Shown here: positions 1-8,439 of the stretch, piece after piece
Layout of the letters: every line of letters begins with the position of its first letter
How positions within the stretch are numbered: the first letter of the stretch is position 1
NCBI GenBank assembly: GCA_021228405.1
Contig: JAJQRF010000001.1
Location: 1-64,000 of the forward strand
DNA from: Pyrinomonadaceae bacterium
GTDB lineage: Bacteria; Acidobacteriota; Blastocatellia; Pyrinomonadales; Pyrinomonadaceae
Length of the DNA: 64,000 nucleotides
Reading direction: 5' to 3'
The notes under the pieces: model-generated
The model's input: only the letters and a program-made list of their open reading frames with translations
Database searches by the model: none
What the model was told of the DNA's origin: nothing
Made by a program: the position numbers and the translations under genes

Positions 1-208
1 CATCATCGTCCAAATACTTCAAGGTCGAGCCCAACACTCCGAGCGATAAAACTCCGATCACTGCCACTAACCACCATTGTTTCCTTAATTTTGTAAACAG
101 ACTCTTATTTAACGATTCATCAATTAACACTTGCGTTCGTTTTTCGGTTGTATTCGCAGAGATAACAGACACGGATGGATTGCTGTTTGATGTTTTCTTT
201 TTAGACAT
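1..208 (-). CDS. N-terminal part of a small single-span membrane protein (runs off the left edge)
   Basis: An open frame starts at the ATG whose complement is 206-208 and continues without a stop past position 1, giving the first 69 residues. The start MSKKKTSN is followed by a polar stretch to about residue 43. A basic patch (KLRKQ) then precedes a hydrophobic segment, about residues 45-63 (WWLVAVIGVLSLGVLGS), which looks like one transmembrane helix or uncleaved anchor with the N-terminus in the cytoplasm. I do not recognise the family. The most likely reading is a bitopic protein whose main domain lies outside the window. Confidence 0.55.
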   Translation of the reverse strand, partial: MSKKKTSNSNPSVSVISANTTEKRTQVLIDESLNKSLFTKLRKQWWLVAVIGVLSLGVLGSTLKYLDDD

Positions 209-465
209 ATTTATTTTCGGTTTGTAAATCGCCTGACGGAGATTTATCGACGGTTTTCCCGGACAGACCGCATCCGACATTTATCTGAGAAAATGTCCTG
301 ACGGCGGATCAATTCCGGCAATTGGAAAAAGTCCAGTGACGGTAAAACAATTGTTTGGACAAACGAATATTAAGTAGTTTGATTGATTTAAAGACAGGAA
401 ATGAAGTAAGATGCGCTTGTCACGGTACATCTTGAAGAATCATTCGTGCGTCTTTGAGATCAACC

Positions 466-510
466 AAACTACCTGACCGGTAATTCTAATTATCGATCAG
501 GTAGTTTTTT
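466..510 (+). terminator. Long hairpin with T-run, plus-strand intrinsic terminator
   Basis: The arms 466-476 and 497-507 (AAACTACCTGA / TCAGGTAGTTT) pair perfectly over 11 bp. After one mismatch a second helix of about 8 bp (CGGTAATT / AATTATCG, one G-U) closes on a very short loop. Six T follow on the plus strand only. No protein gene lies upstream on that strand inside the window, so the transcript being ended would be a non-coding RNA or one without a recognised frame. Confidence 0.65.
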
Positions 511-530
511 AACTTCTGATAAAAAATGAA

Positions 531-570
531 AAAGCCGTTCGCATCTGAAATATAAGAACGGCTTTCTTTA
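531..570. terminator. Bidirectional hairpin terminator
   Basis: A 10-bp perfect stem, AAAGCCGTTC (531-540) with GAACGGCTTT (556-565), flanked by A-rich sequence on the left and T-rich sequence on the right, so it can act in both directions. It lies 21 bases beyond the first terminator. Confidence 0.6.
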
Positions 571-1014
571 ATTTCTTTTTAGGTATGGCAGTCAAATCAA
601 ACGTCAACATTGTTGCGCCTGGCACAAAGTTTTGAGCTGAATCATAGTTTAAAATCGCCAACATAAAAAAATAAGAATCCAAGGTTAATAAACAAGCATT
701 CCGAATATTCCACAGCTTGCATACTATTCATTACTGTTTTATTTCTTAAATCGGTAAAATCCCAAAAAGTGAAGGCGATTATTCCCCGTGTGCCTTCCTC
801 AATTAAATATTGGAACTTTTAATTTGACGTTGAATACTTTAAAATAATCGGAAATATTCAACGTATTACCAATTTAACTTGGCTGCCTAATTTTTAGCAA
901 ATATACACAAAAGAAACTTGTTTGTCAACATTTATTTTAAAAAATTTTCAAAACAGTTATTTTATAAATGCAATCACTTTTCATTAGTTTTAATTCGCTC
1001 CCGGTTAAGTTATA

Positions 1015-1053
1015 CAAAAAAGGCAGTGAACCCGCACAAAAGTTCACTGCCTT
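1015..1053 (-). terminator. Intrinsic terminator of the DUF5916 gene
   Basis: The arms AAGGCAGTGAAC (1020-1031) and GTTCACTGCCTT (1042-1053) form a perfect 12-bp stem. On the minus strand the stem is followed by a run of T (complement of 1016-1021). It lies about 20 bases after the stop codon of the minus-strand gene at 1075-3699. Confidence 0.85.
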
Positions 1054-1074
1054 AAGGTTATGGATGGAGGAGCA

Positions 1075-3699
1075 TTAGAAGCTCTTTCTAAACAAATATG
1101 AGGCTCTGATGAAAAATGTTCGGCTGTTTCTTTCAAATCCAGGCTCAAACTGTCCGGTGATCGGACTGAAACCGCCATAATTGAAATTGTCGTTATATCC
1201 GACATAGAAAGCCGTTCCCGGATTCGGATTCCAACCAAAGAGAAACTGCCCGCTCGTGTTTGCTCTCAAAGTATCGTAATCGAGCCGTAACCTCGTAAAA
1301 ATGAAGCGTGTAAACTGGTAGGTCGAGCGAAACGAAAAAATGTTCGTGTCGAAAGCGACCTGTTTGTTGTCGTTTCTTCGCAGACGGCTTTTTGTGTAAT
1401 CGAGCGATATTCTGAGCGGATCGATAGGCTTATATTCACCGCCGACATTGGCATCAAACTGCCAGCCTTTTCCCGGGTCAAGTGCCGGATATTCTCCCGC
1501 AGTCTGCGGATTTTGCTGAAATCTTTGGACAAACGCAATGTATGCCGGACTGACGCGCGGATATTTGTTTCCGGCACCGAAATCGAAATCGAAGGCGTTA
1601 AAGATCGAACCGACAAATCCGTAAAGCGAAAGTTGTTTGCTGAACGTTTTATTGACGTTAACGCTGAAGTAAGGCTGTGTCGTCGAACGTGTCGGTGCGC
1701 CGAAAAAGCCGCCGCTGAGATTTATATTCGGATTGCGTCTGGCACCAAATTCATCTTCATAGAGTTTTTCAAATCCGACCCCTGTTTCGGCATAGACAAA
1801 GGTATTGCCCTGCAATGTCAGGTTTGCATTTCCTCCGACCAAAGCATCCTGACGGCGACCGTTCCAATCGTAAACGAATCTTCCGAACTGGTTGAAATTA
1901 GCGCGGATGATCTTGGCTTTCGGGTTGGATTTGGTACTCACGCGGTTTGCAAAGAAAACCGTGTTGGTGTTGGTTCGGCGCGTGAATCCGGCATCGGTTC
2001 GGTAATCCTTCGAGCGTCCGAAAACTTCCGCAAACCAGCCGTGACGGTCGGTCGTGTAATCCATACTCCAATAATAGCCGACACCGTTTCCGCTTCGGTA
2101 TTTCACCTTGTCATCATTCGGATTGTAGAAAAAACTGCGTGTATGCGTTCCGAGAACCTGAAAATTCATCACGGTTTTCGGGTTGATTTTAAACGAACCG
2201 TCAAAACCGCTCGTGTAATTTCGGTTTTTCGGAAAAGTTCGCGCGGTCGCAAAAAATCCGACATTGTTTTCCTTTCCAAAGTCGCGCTTTAGACGCAAAA
2301 CACCGAAAAGAGCGTTTTTATCGACCAGTTCTTCGATGCTTCCGCAAGGAACGTAGTTGGTAAAATACTCCCGCGACCGTTGACAATTAAGCAGTTCGGC
2401 GCGCTCGTCTTCCGTATAATTTCCCGGCGCGTTGTCCGAAGCGAGCAAAAGTCCGAACGAATTTTTACCGATCTTCCCGGTCAGCTTTGCGGCAACATCG
2501 GGATCGACGATCGTGCGCGAGTAAAACGGCTGTAAAGGTGAATCGAAAATCTCTTTTCCTTCAAGAAAGAAAGGGCGTTTTTCCTGAAAAAAGATCGGAA
2601 AACGCTGGTTCGCTGAAACAACGACCGCATCGGCTTCGATCTCCGCGAAATCGGGATTTATCGCCGCATCGAGCGTTACGTTCGGTGAAAGCGTATATTT
2701 CAAAGTCACGCCGAGATCGGTTTGAACCGGGTTATTGACAAATCTTCCGGGGTCTTGCAGTCCGTTCGGGTTAAATACCGGGTCGAACGGATTTCCTCTG
2801 ATTATCGAAGGTAAAACAGAACGTTTACGCTCTCCGGTTTCGGAAATTTTTACGGTCGGAACTATTTCGAGCGTTCTTTCATACTTGATTTCGTCCAAAC
2901 CCGTGATCTTTCCGTGTTTGATCAAAAAGCCCGAAACGTTGCGGTCGTCCGGCATCCATTGGTCGAATTCGTCATTCAGCCGATCGATGTTGCGCGCCGC
3001 GTTGAACCCCCAGTGTTTTCCTTTTCCCGCGACATAACGCAGGGATTTGAACGGGATTTTCGCTTCGACCGACCAGCCCCAATCTTCGATCACGCCTTTC
3101 GATTCCATCACGATGTCAACCGAAAAATCCGCGCCTTGTCCTTCGGTAAAAATACCGTCCTGCTGAATTCCCAGAGGGTTAAAACCTATCACGTAAGCAC
3201 GCCGCTGATCGTTGTAAGTGTCGAGCCACATCCGCACGTTGTCTTCGCCGAAAACTTCATCGCGTTTGGCGACGGTCGCCCGAATTTTGTCTTTTTCGTC
3301 CCAACATTTAAAGGCGACGTAAAGATTTTTTTCGTCATACATCACCAGAACTTCGGTCGGTTTTGACGGCGCGATATTGTCGCCCGGGTTGGTTTGGTAA
3401 AAATCCTTAAAAACCGCCGCATCCTTCCAGATTTCCTCGTCGATCTTTCCGTCGATCACGACCGGGATCGACATTTTCGGAATGTTAACGGGTTTTGCTT
3501 TTTCGGGCGGAATCGCAACCTTTGAATTGTTTTTGGGAGCTATTTTCGTTTCAACAACTTCGCTTTTTTTACCGTCATCCGAAGTATTCGTTTCGGACGA
3601 GGTTTTAGCGGTCGAAGTTTCGGACAAATTTGCAGGTTGGGCTTTTATAATAAAAAATGAAAAGAATATAATTGCAAAAAAAGCCAACGACTTTCTCAT
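1075..3699 (-). CDS. CBM9-like/DUF5916 secreted outer-membrane protein
   Basis: This 874-residue protein has a signal peptide (residues 1-20, ending KAQ), then a low-complexity Ser/Thr/Lys linker to about residue 75. A carbohydrate-binding family 9-like domain follows, about 78-270 (PVVIDGKIDEEIW, then LYVAFKCWDE and DNVRMWLDTYND). The rest matches the DUF5916 type, rich in alternating aromatic/polar strands and ending in phenylalanine (RKSF), as expected of an outer-membrane beta-barrel. Proteins of this architecture are common in Acidobacteriota and Bacteroidota, usually without a known substrate. A GAGGTG ribosome-binding site lies 4 bases before the ATG. The gene stands alone and has its own terminator. 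Confidence 0.85.
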   Translation of the reverse strand: MRKSLAFFAIIFFSFFIIKAQPANLSETSTAKTSSETNTSDDGKKSEVVETKIAPKNNSKVAIPPEKAKPVNIPKMSIPVVIDGKIDEEIWKDAAVFKDFYQTNPGDNIAPSKPTEVLVMYDEKNLYVAFKCWDEKDKIRATVAKRDEVFGEDNVRMWLDTYNDQRRAYVIGFNPLGIQQDGIFTEGQGADFSVDIVMESKGVIEDWGWSVEAKIPFKSLRYVAGKGKHWGFNAARNIDRLNDEFDQWMPDDRNVSGFLIKHGKITGLDEIKYERTLEIVPTVKISETGERKRSVLPSIIRGNPFDPVFNPNGLQDPGRFVNNPVQTDLGVTLKYTLSPNVTLDAAINPDFAEIEADAVVVSANQRFPIFFQEKRPFFLEGKEIFDSPLQPFYSRTIVDPDVAAKLTGKIGKNSFGLLLASDNAPGNYTEDERAELLNCQRSREYFTNYVPCGSIEELVDKNALFGVLRLKRDFGKENNVGFFATARTFPKNRNYTSGFDGSFKINPKTVMNFQVLGTHTRSFFYNPNDDKVKYRSGNGVGYYWSMDYTTDRHGWFAEVFGRSKDYRTDAGFTRRTNTNTVFFANRVSTKSNPKAKIIRANFNQFGRFVYDWNGRRQDALVGGNANLTLQGNTFVYAETGVGFEKLYEDEFGARRNPNINLSGGFFGAPTRSTTQPYFSVNVNKTFSKQLSLYGFVGSIFNAFDFDFGAGNKYPRVSPAYIAFVQRFQQNPQTAGEYPALDPGKGWQFDANVGGEYKPIDPLRISLDYTKSRLRRNDNKQVAFDTNIFSFRSTYQFTRFIFTRLRLDYDTLRANTSGQFLFGWNPNPGTAFYVGYNDNFNYGGFSPITGQFEPGFERNSRTFFIRASYLFRKSF

Positions 3700-3804
3700 A
3701 CTGCACCTCTTTTAAGAACAGGAGTAGAAACTAAATGATTTAATAAATTAATTACGGGCGAAAATGAATGCCGTTTATAAAACGGGCTGAAAAACGGAAA
3801 GTTT

Positions 3805-3843
3805 CAAAAAAAGAGCGAAAGATACGGTCTTTCGCTCTTTTTT
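3805..3843 (-). terminator. Intrinsic terminator of the DUF4097 gene
   Basis: AAAAAAGAGCGAAAGA and TCTTTCGCTCTTTTTT pair around the 5-base loop TACGG. The hairpin lies directly after the stop of the minus-strand gene 3849-5942. Its A-rich and T-rich flanks would let it work on both strands. Confidence 0.85.
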
Positions 3844-3848
3844 CGTAT

Positions 3849-5942
3849 TTATTTTTTATTGACGACGTTTGAATTGCGAATATAAAGCGTTCCGCTTTCG
3901 GAAGTGAAATTAAACTTTGAATCGCCGTTTCCGGTGCGCCAGGTATTTTCGTCTTCCATCACAAAGCTGACACATCCCGAACACTTTTCAGACCCAACGC
4001 TCGTAACTCTTCCGTTGCCGTTTGCGTTTTGTCCCGAAACAGCCGTGCCGTTAATAAAAACATTCTGTCCCGAACCGTAGACCGAAGTACCGTTTGCACC
4101 GATAAAACCGATCTCGTTATTGGTTTTGATAAGGGCATTGGCGGTTTCCGGCAAGGTCAGATAAATATCTCCGGCGTTCGATTTGGCGTTAATTTTCGTA
4201 AAATCGCCTTCGAGAAAAACTTCGCTGTCATTGGTTTGCGCTTCGAGTTCGCCGCGAAAACCGATAATTCTCACAAGACCGTCGGCAGTGAACAGGCGGA
4301 GTTTTCCGTCCGCGTCGCGGATGTTTACCGCGCCTTCCGTTCCGTTCAGATCAAGTTCGCCTGAAACGTTCTCGATTCTGATCTCACCGTCCGTAACGAT
4401 CTTGAGATTCGACTTTTTTGGGACAAATACCTCCACGAAAACACCTTTCGCGCCGTCGCCGAAATATTCGTCCGCGTCTTCTTTATTGTTTACGACGATT
4501 TTTACTTCCGAATCGCTCGCGTCGGCGGTCATCGCAAGCGGCTTTTTGTCACTGCTCCGCGACATCTTTTTTACGACGTATTGAACCTCCTGCTTGTCCC
4601 AACCGCGAATTTTCACGTCGCAACCGCTGGCATTGACCGTCACTTTCGGCGTGCCTTTAACCGCAAAGGTTTCGCTTTTTTTCTCGATCGCAGGCATACT
4701 TCCCGACCAGTTTATCTCCGCCAAACGGTCGAGATTCGCCAATTTTTCCAGTTTTATCGCTTCGATCTGTTTTTGTAAATCTTCGAGATTGATCTCTTTC
4801 AAACCTTTCAAACTTTCAAGCGAAGCACGCACCGACGCTTCGGCGGCAAGCGCGATTTCAGGGTCGAGGTCTTTCAATTCCAAACGCATTTCCTTTAACG
4901 CTTCTTCCATTTCCCTCTGCGCTTCCTTTATCGACACCAAACGTTCTTTGTCGGCTTCGCGCATTGCGGCGGCAACTTCCTTGTTGATCTTGCCGATTTT
5001 TACTTTCGGAACGCGCGGCGGCACGGGAACGGCAACATCCGCCGAATATTCGCCGTCTTCCGAATCTTCTTTGATGTCATTCAAAAGATTGGTCGGCTGG
5101 CTCGGATTTTTGCCGTCGTTCTTTCGATTGATGAACAAACCGCCGTTGACACTGCTGAGTTTGATCTGCGCGTTGCCGTTGCCGAGTCTGCCGTAAAGGT
5201 CTTTGCCGACATATTCGCCTTTCCGCACGGGAAGCCCGAAATCGTTAGCGATCTTGCCGTTGACCGTGTCGGCTTTAACGGTCGCGTTGGAATCGGACGG
5301 GATCAGCAGATTGACTTGTCCGTTGACGGTTTCAAGCGAGATTTTGCTTCCCGCTTCCAGATTATCGAAATCGGCGTTGACCGTTCCGTTGACGGTCGAA
5401 AGCGAAGCGTTTCCGCGTAAATTCGACGCTTTGACCTGTCCGTTGACGGCTGAAACATTGGTCGAATTAACAAAATTTGAAACCGTTACCGAACCGTTGA
5501 CGGTTTCGATCTCGTCCAAAACAGCCGTGCGCGGAATCATCAGACGAAACTGCACTTCGAGTTTCCGGTAATTTTTCCAGCCGTTCTGATTGTTTTTCCA
5601 GTTGCCGTAATCGACTTCGGCGGTGAACGAATTCTGGTTTGAATCGATTTTGATCTCGACTTCGTCGAGCGTTTCCTTGCTGTCGGCGATCTTGGTCGCT
5701 TCGAGGCGGACTTCCGGTTTGTCCCACGCTTCGACCGTGATCGAACCGTTGATGTTTGAAACGCGAACTTTTCCGTTGGCGTTCAAGGGATAGCTTTGTT
5801 CAAATTTTTCGGTTTCGTCCAACTGGATCGTCTGCGCCGAATTCGTTTCTGTTTCGAGATTGTATTGTTTGCCGGGAAGCGATATGTCGCTACCTGTCGA
5901 AATCATCAATCCGGCTAAAATAACGGAATATAACCAACTCAT
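3849..5942 (-). CDS. DUF4097-family secreted beta-repeat protein with a helical insert
   Basis: A 697-residue protein with an N-terminal hydrophobic export signal (WLYSVILAGLMIS). Residues about 55-290 and 430-690 carry the repeated VNGSV/VNGQV/VNGTV-type strands typical of the DUF4097 (putative adhesin) right-handed beta fold, for example VRVSNINGSITVEAWD near residue 59. Between the two halves, about residues 315-425, is a strongly charged Lys/Glu helical region (READKERLVSIKEAQREMEE) that should form a long helix or coiled coil. A ribosome-binding site (CAGGAG) stands 8 bases before the ATG. Role unknown; such proteins are often found next to anti-sigma or two-component genes, but none is adjacent here. 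The gene is divergent from the TPR regulator. Confidence 0.8.
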   Translation of the reverse strand: MSWLYSVILAGLMISTGSDISLPGKQYNLETETNSAQTIQLDETEKFEQSYPLNANGKVRVSNINGSITVEAWDKPEVRLEATKIADSKETLDEVEIKIDSNQNSFTAEVDYGNWKNNQNGWKNYRKLEVQFRLMIPRTAVLDEIETVNGSVTVSNFVNSTNVSAVNGQVKASNLRGNASLSTVNGTVNADFDNLEAGSKISLETVNGQVNLLIPSDSNATVKADTVNGKIANDFGLPVRKGEYVGKDLYGRLGNGNAQIKLSSVNGGLFINRKNDGKNPSQPTNLLNDIKEDSEDGEYSADVAVPVPPRVPKVKIGKINKEVAAAMREADKERLVSIKEAQREMEEALKEMRLELKDLDPEIALAAEASVRASLESLKGLKEINLEDLQKQIEAIKLEKLANLDRLAEINWSGSMPAIEKKSETFAVKGTPKVTVNASGCDVKIRGWDKQEVQYVVKKMSRSSDKKPLAMTADASDSEVKIVVNNKEDADEYFGDGAKGVFVEVFVPKKSNLKIVTDGEIRIENVSGELDLNGTEGAVNIRDADGKLRLFTADGLVRIIGFRGELEAQTNDSEVFLEGDFTKINAKSNAGDIYLTLPETANALIKTNNEIGFIGANGTSVYGSGQNVFINGTAVSGQNANGNGRVTSVGSEKCSGCVSFVMEDENTWRTGNGDSKFNFTSESGTLYIRNSNVVNKK

Positions 5943-6239
5943 AATTGCACTCCTGAAAGCTTATAAAAATGTATAAATTGAAGAAGAATTTCCTCGTAAC
6001 TACATACAAAACACCGCACGTTTTCGATTTATGACAAGTTTTTTGAAAAAAAATTCAATTTTTTATTTGACGCAGAAATTCAAGGAACGATTGCCGCAAA
6101 ATTTCGTCCTTATCATTTGGAAAATTCAAAGTTCGGAATGATAAAATCTCAGTTTTGAGAATTAAATAAAGTTTTCCTTCGTGTTTTGCAAAGCAACTTA
6201 TTATTTTTTCAAATCGTCCAAAAAATCTATTTGATCGGC
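5943..6239. promoter_or_regulatory. Divergent intergenic region
   Basis: About 300 AT-rich bases between the minus-strand DUF4097 gene and the plus-strand TPR regulator. It must hold the promoters of both genes. I see no operator-like inverted repeat clear enough to name. Confidence 0.4.
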
Positions 6240-6255
6240 AGGAGAAGTTTTTATT
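6240..6255 (+). promoter_or_regulatory. Ribosome-binding site and probable AUU initiation codon
   Basis: AGGAGAAG (6240-6247) is a strong Shine-Dalgarno sequence. The open frame that encodes the complete winged-helix domain begins just after an in-frame stop at 6232-6234. Between that stop and the domain there is no ATG, GTG or TTG. The codon at normal distance from the ribosome-binding site is ATT at 6253. Confidence 0.5.
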
Positions 6256-8160
6256 TACTACGCATTTGACGATTTTCGGCTCGATGTCGAAAACGAGAAA
6301 TTATTCAATGCAGATCAGCCCGTTTTGCTCACGCAGAAGGCTTTTGCCATTCTGCATTTGCTCTTGAAAAACTCGGGTCAATTGGTAAAAAAAGAATTTC
6401 TCATAGCGGAAATCTGGCAGGACAGCTTTGTCGAAGATGCCAATATCACGCAACAAATTTACATTTTAAGAAAAACGCTCGGCAGCGATAAAAACGGCAA
6501 ACCTTTTATCGAAACCTTACCGAAACGCGGCTACAGTTTTGTCGGCGAAGTCAGAAAATTTGAAAAAATTGCCGACGAAGCGGTCGACAACGATTTAAGC
6601 GAAGAGAAACCGATCTCAGTTGCAAACGATGAGATAAACGAAAAATCCGAATTTTCGACCGTTTCAAAAACTTTTTCCGGGAAATATTTGCAAGCCGGCT
6701 TGGTCGTTTTGGCAGTTTTTGTTTTGATTGGTGCGGTCTTTGTTTTCAAAAATAAAACGTCGACGGCAACCGGAAACGCGATCAACTCGGTCGCGGTTTT
6801 GCCGTTCAAAAATATTTCACAAAATGACGATTCTAAACTCGCTTTCGGGCTTTCAGATGCGGTTATCAACAATCTGAGCAAACAGCATAAAATTCCCGTT
6901 CGCTCGATGAGTTCGGTTTTTCAATACGCCGACAAAGAATCTTACGACCCGATCGAAGCCGGAAAAAATCTCGGTGTCGATTCCGTTTTGGAAGGAACGG
7001 TTCAGCGCGAAGGCGAACAGGTCCGAGTTTCGCTCAGACTGATAAAAATCTCCGACGGTTCGACGCTCTGGGCGGAAACCTTTAACGAAAAATCGGGCAA
7101 TATTTTCGCTTTGCAGGATTCTATTTCCGACAAAGTTACGCGTTCGCTTCCGCTGAATTTGGCAGGTTGGGAGAAACCGCTCGCCGCCAAACAGCCCGCC
7201 AATCCCGAAGCGTTTCAGTTTTATCAGCTCGGCGTTTATTTTTCCAACACGCACACTAAAGAAGGTTTTGAAAAAGCCGTTCTTTATTTTCAAAAAGCCG
7301 TCGAATTAGACCCGAATTACGCGCCGGCTTACGCAATGCTCGCCGATACTTACAACTGGCAAAACGACTCTGTAACGACCGAAAAAAGCCCTGAACTATG
7401 GAGCAAATCCGAAGAAGCCGCGAAAAAAGCGTTGGCTCTGGACGATACGGTTGCCGAAGCCTATATTGCTCTCGCTTTTGTCCAGTTTGCGAAATACAAG
7501 GATTTTGAAGCGGGCAAAAACTCGCTCGAACGCGCCGTCCGGCTTGCGCCTTTCAATCCGTTTGCCCGACTTCATTACGGCTGGGAATTGCTTCAACGCG
7601 GCGATGTCGAGAATGCTTACGCGGAGCTAAAACTCGCGCAGGAATACGCACCGCTTTCAGCGCATAACAATATGTCTTTTTGCAGTATCTTGATGTGCAA
7701 ACGCGATTATCAGCAAGCTTTGAAATATTGTGAAAAAGCCGCCCAACTCCAACCGACTCTGCCGTTCGTAAATATTCAAACGGCAAATGTTTTGTATCTC
7801 AACGGAAGAACCGACGAAGCCGTAAATTTGCTGAAATTGGAGAGTAAGGACGCATCGCAAAAATTCACCGCCTTGGGAAGTTTGGCTTATATTTACGCGA
7901 AAAACGGTAACAAAACCGAAGCCGAAATACTCTATTCACAACTCAAGGATTCGCCTGACGGGGCGAATAAATACAGCGATCTGACCTTGCTTGCCTTCAC
8001 GCTCGGCAAAAAGGACGAAGCCTTAAAATATTTCCGCCAATTGCTTAATCAATCCGCAATCCCGCCGACTTATCTGAATTTCGATCCTTACTGGGAAGAA
8101 GTTTTGAAGGACGAAAATTTCAAAAATCTGATCGTCAGAACTCCGCATCAAACTTCCTAA
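6253..8160 (+). CDS. CadC-type winged-helix regulator with TolB-like and TPR domains
   Basis: About 635 residues if translation starts at ATT 6253. The first 24 residues (YAFDDFRLDVENEKLFN...PVL) complete the N-terminal strands of an OmpR/CadC-type winged helix that ends near residue 100 (ETLPKRGYSFVGEV). A start at TTG 6325 would remove part of that domain. A single membrane helix lies at about 146-166. It is followed by a TolB/FlgO-like domain, about 176-290 (SVAVLPFKNIS, LGVDSVLEGTVQREG), and tetratricopeptide repeats to the end. Proteins of this type are membrane-anchored transcription regulators that sense through the outer part. The target is unknown; the divergent DUF4097 gene is a candidate because of position only. 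Confidence 0.8.
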   Translation: MYYAFDDFRLDVENEKLFNADQPVLLTQKAFAILHLLLKNSGQLVKKEFLIAEIWQDSFVEDANITQQIYILRKTLGSDKNGKPFIETLPKRGYSFVGEVRKFEKIADEAVDNDLSEEKPISVANDEINEKSEFSTVSKTFSGKYLQAGLVVLAVFVLIGAVFVFKNKTSTATGNAINSVAVLPFKNISQNDDSKLAFGLSDAVINNLSKQHKIPVRSMSSVFQYADKESYDPIEAGKNLGVDSVLEGTVQREGEQVRVSLRLIKISDGSTLWAETFNEKSGNIFALQDSISDKVTRSLPLNLAGWEKPLAAKQPANPEAFQFYQLGVYFSNTHTKEGFEKAVLYFQKAVELDPNYAPAYAMLADTYNWQNDSVTTEKSPELWSKSEEAAKKALALDDTVAEAYIALAFVQFAKYKDFEAGKNSLERAVRLAPFNPFARLHYGWELLQRGDVENAYAELKLAQEYAPLSAHNNMSFCSILMCKRDYQQALKYCEKAAQLQPTLPFVNIQTANVLYLNGRTDEAVNLLKLESKDASQKFTALGSLAYIYAKNGNKTEAEILYSQLKDSPDGANKYSDLTLLAFTLGKKDEALKYFRQLLNQSAIPPTYLNFDPYWEEVLKDENFKNLIVRTPHQTS

Positions 8161-8224
8161 ATTTTCGACAAAATCAAGCAAACAATCCGAATTGAGAAAA
8201 AATTGATGTTTTTTTTCTCTCAAA

Positions 8225-8428
8225 TTGAAGATTTTTAAATCGCTCAGTGTCACGATTTCCAGAGCGGGTTTTATTTTTACGCTGAACGTGGGAATTGTTT
8301 TGATTCACTCCGATCTAGGCTGGTTCGTCGGCGAACACGGCAACGGCAACAGCGAATACGGTTTTATTTTAATCGTCGCTCTTTTAACGGTTACGGCTTC
8401 AGATTCTAAACCCGATCTTCCCAAATAA
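8225..8428 (+). pseudogene. Remnant of a DoxX-family membrane protein (C-terminal part)
   Basis: The frame reads VGIVLIHSDLGWFVGEH, then EYGFILIVALLTV. This resembles the C-terminal two helices of DoxX-family proteins (an H...GWFVGEHG-type loop followed by EY and a last helix). The usual first half with its other helices is absent, because an in-frame stop lies at 8204-8206. No good start or ribosome-binding site is visible. I call it a decayed fragment. It could instead be a short expressed protein of about 67 residues starting at TTG 8225. Confidence 0.45.
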
Positions 8429-8439
8429 CTACAGATATT

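Larger units (their letters stand above)
209..1014. other. Long intergenic region, AT-rich, no supported protein gene
   Basis: About 800 bases with no convincing coding frame. It holds two strong hairpins followed by T-runs (466-510 and 531-570, listed separately). The stretch from about 640 to 1000 is very AT-rich with only short frames. The stretch 300-465, just upstream of the plus-strand hairpin, could be a small RNA, but I see no recognisable RNA family in it. Confidence 0.5.

Noticed and set aside
420-510. tRNA gene
   Set aside because: The hairpin and T-run looked promising, but the four arms and conserved T-loop bases are absent.
1513-2292. 259-codon open frame opposite the DUF5916 gene
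   Set aside because: Antisense shadow with no protein-like pattern.
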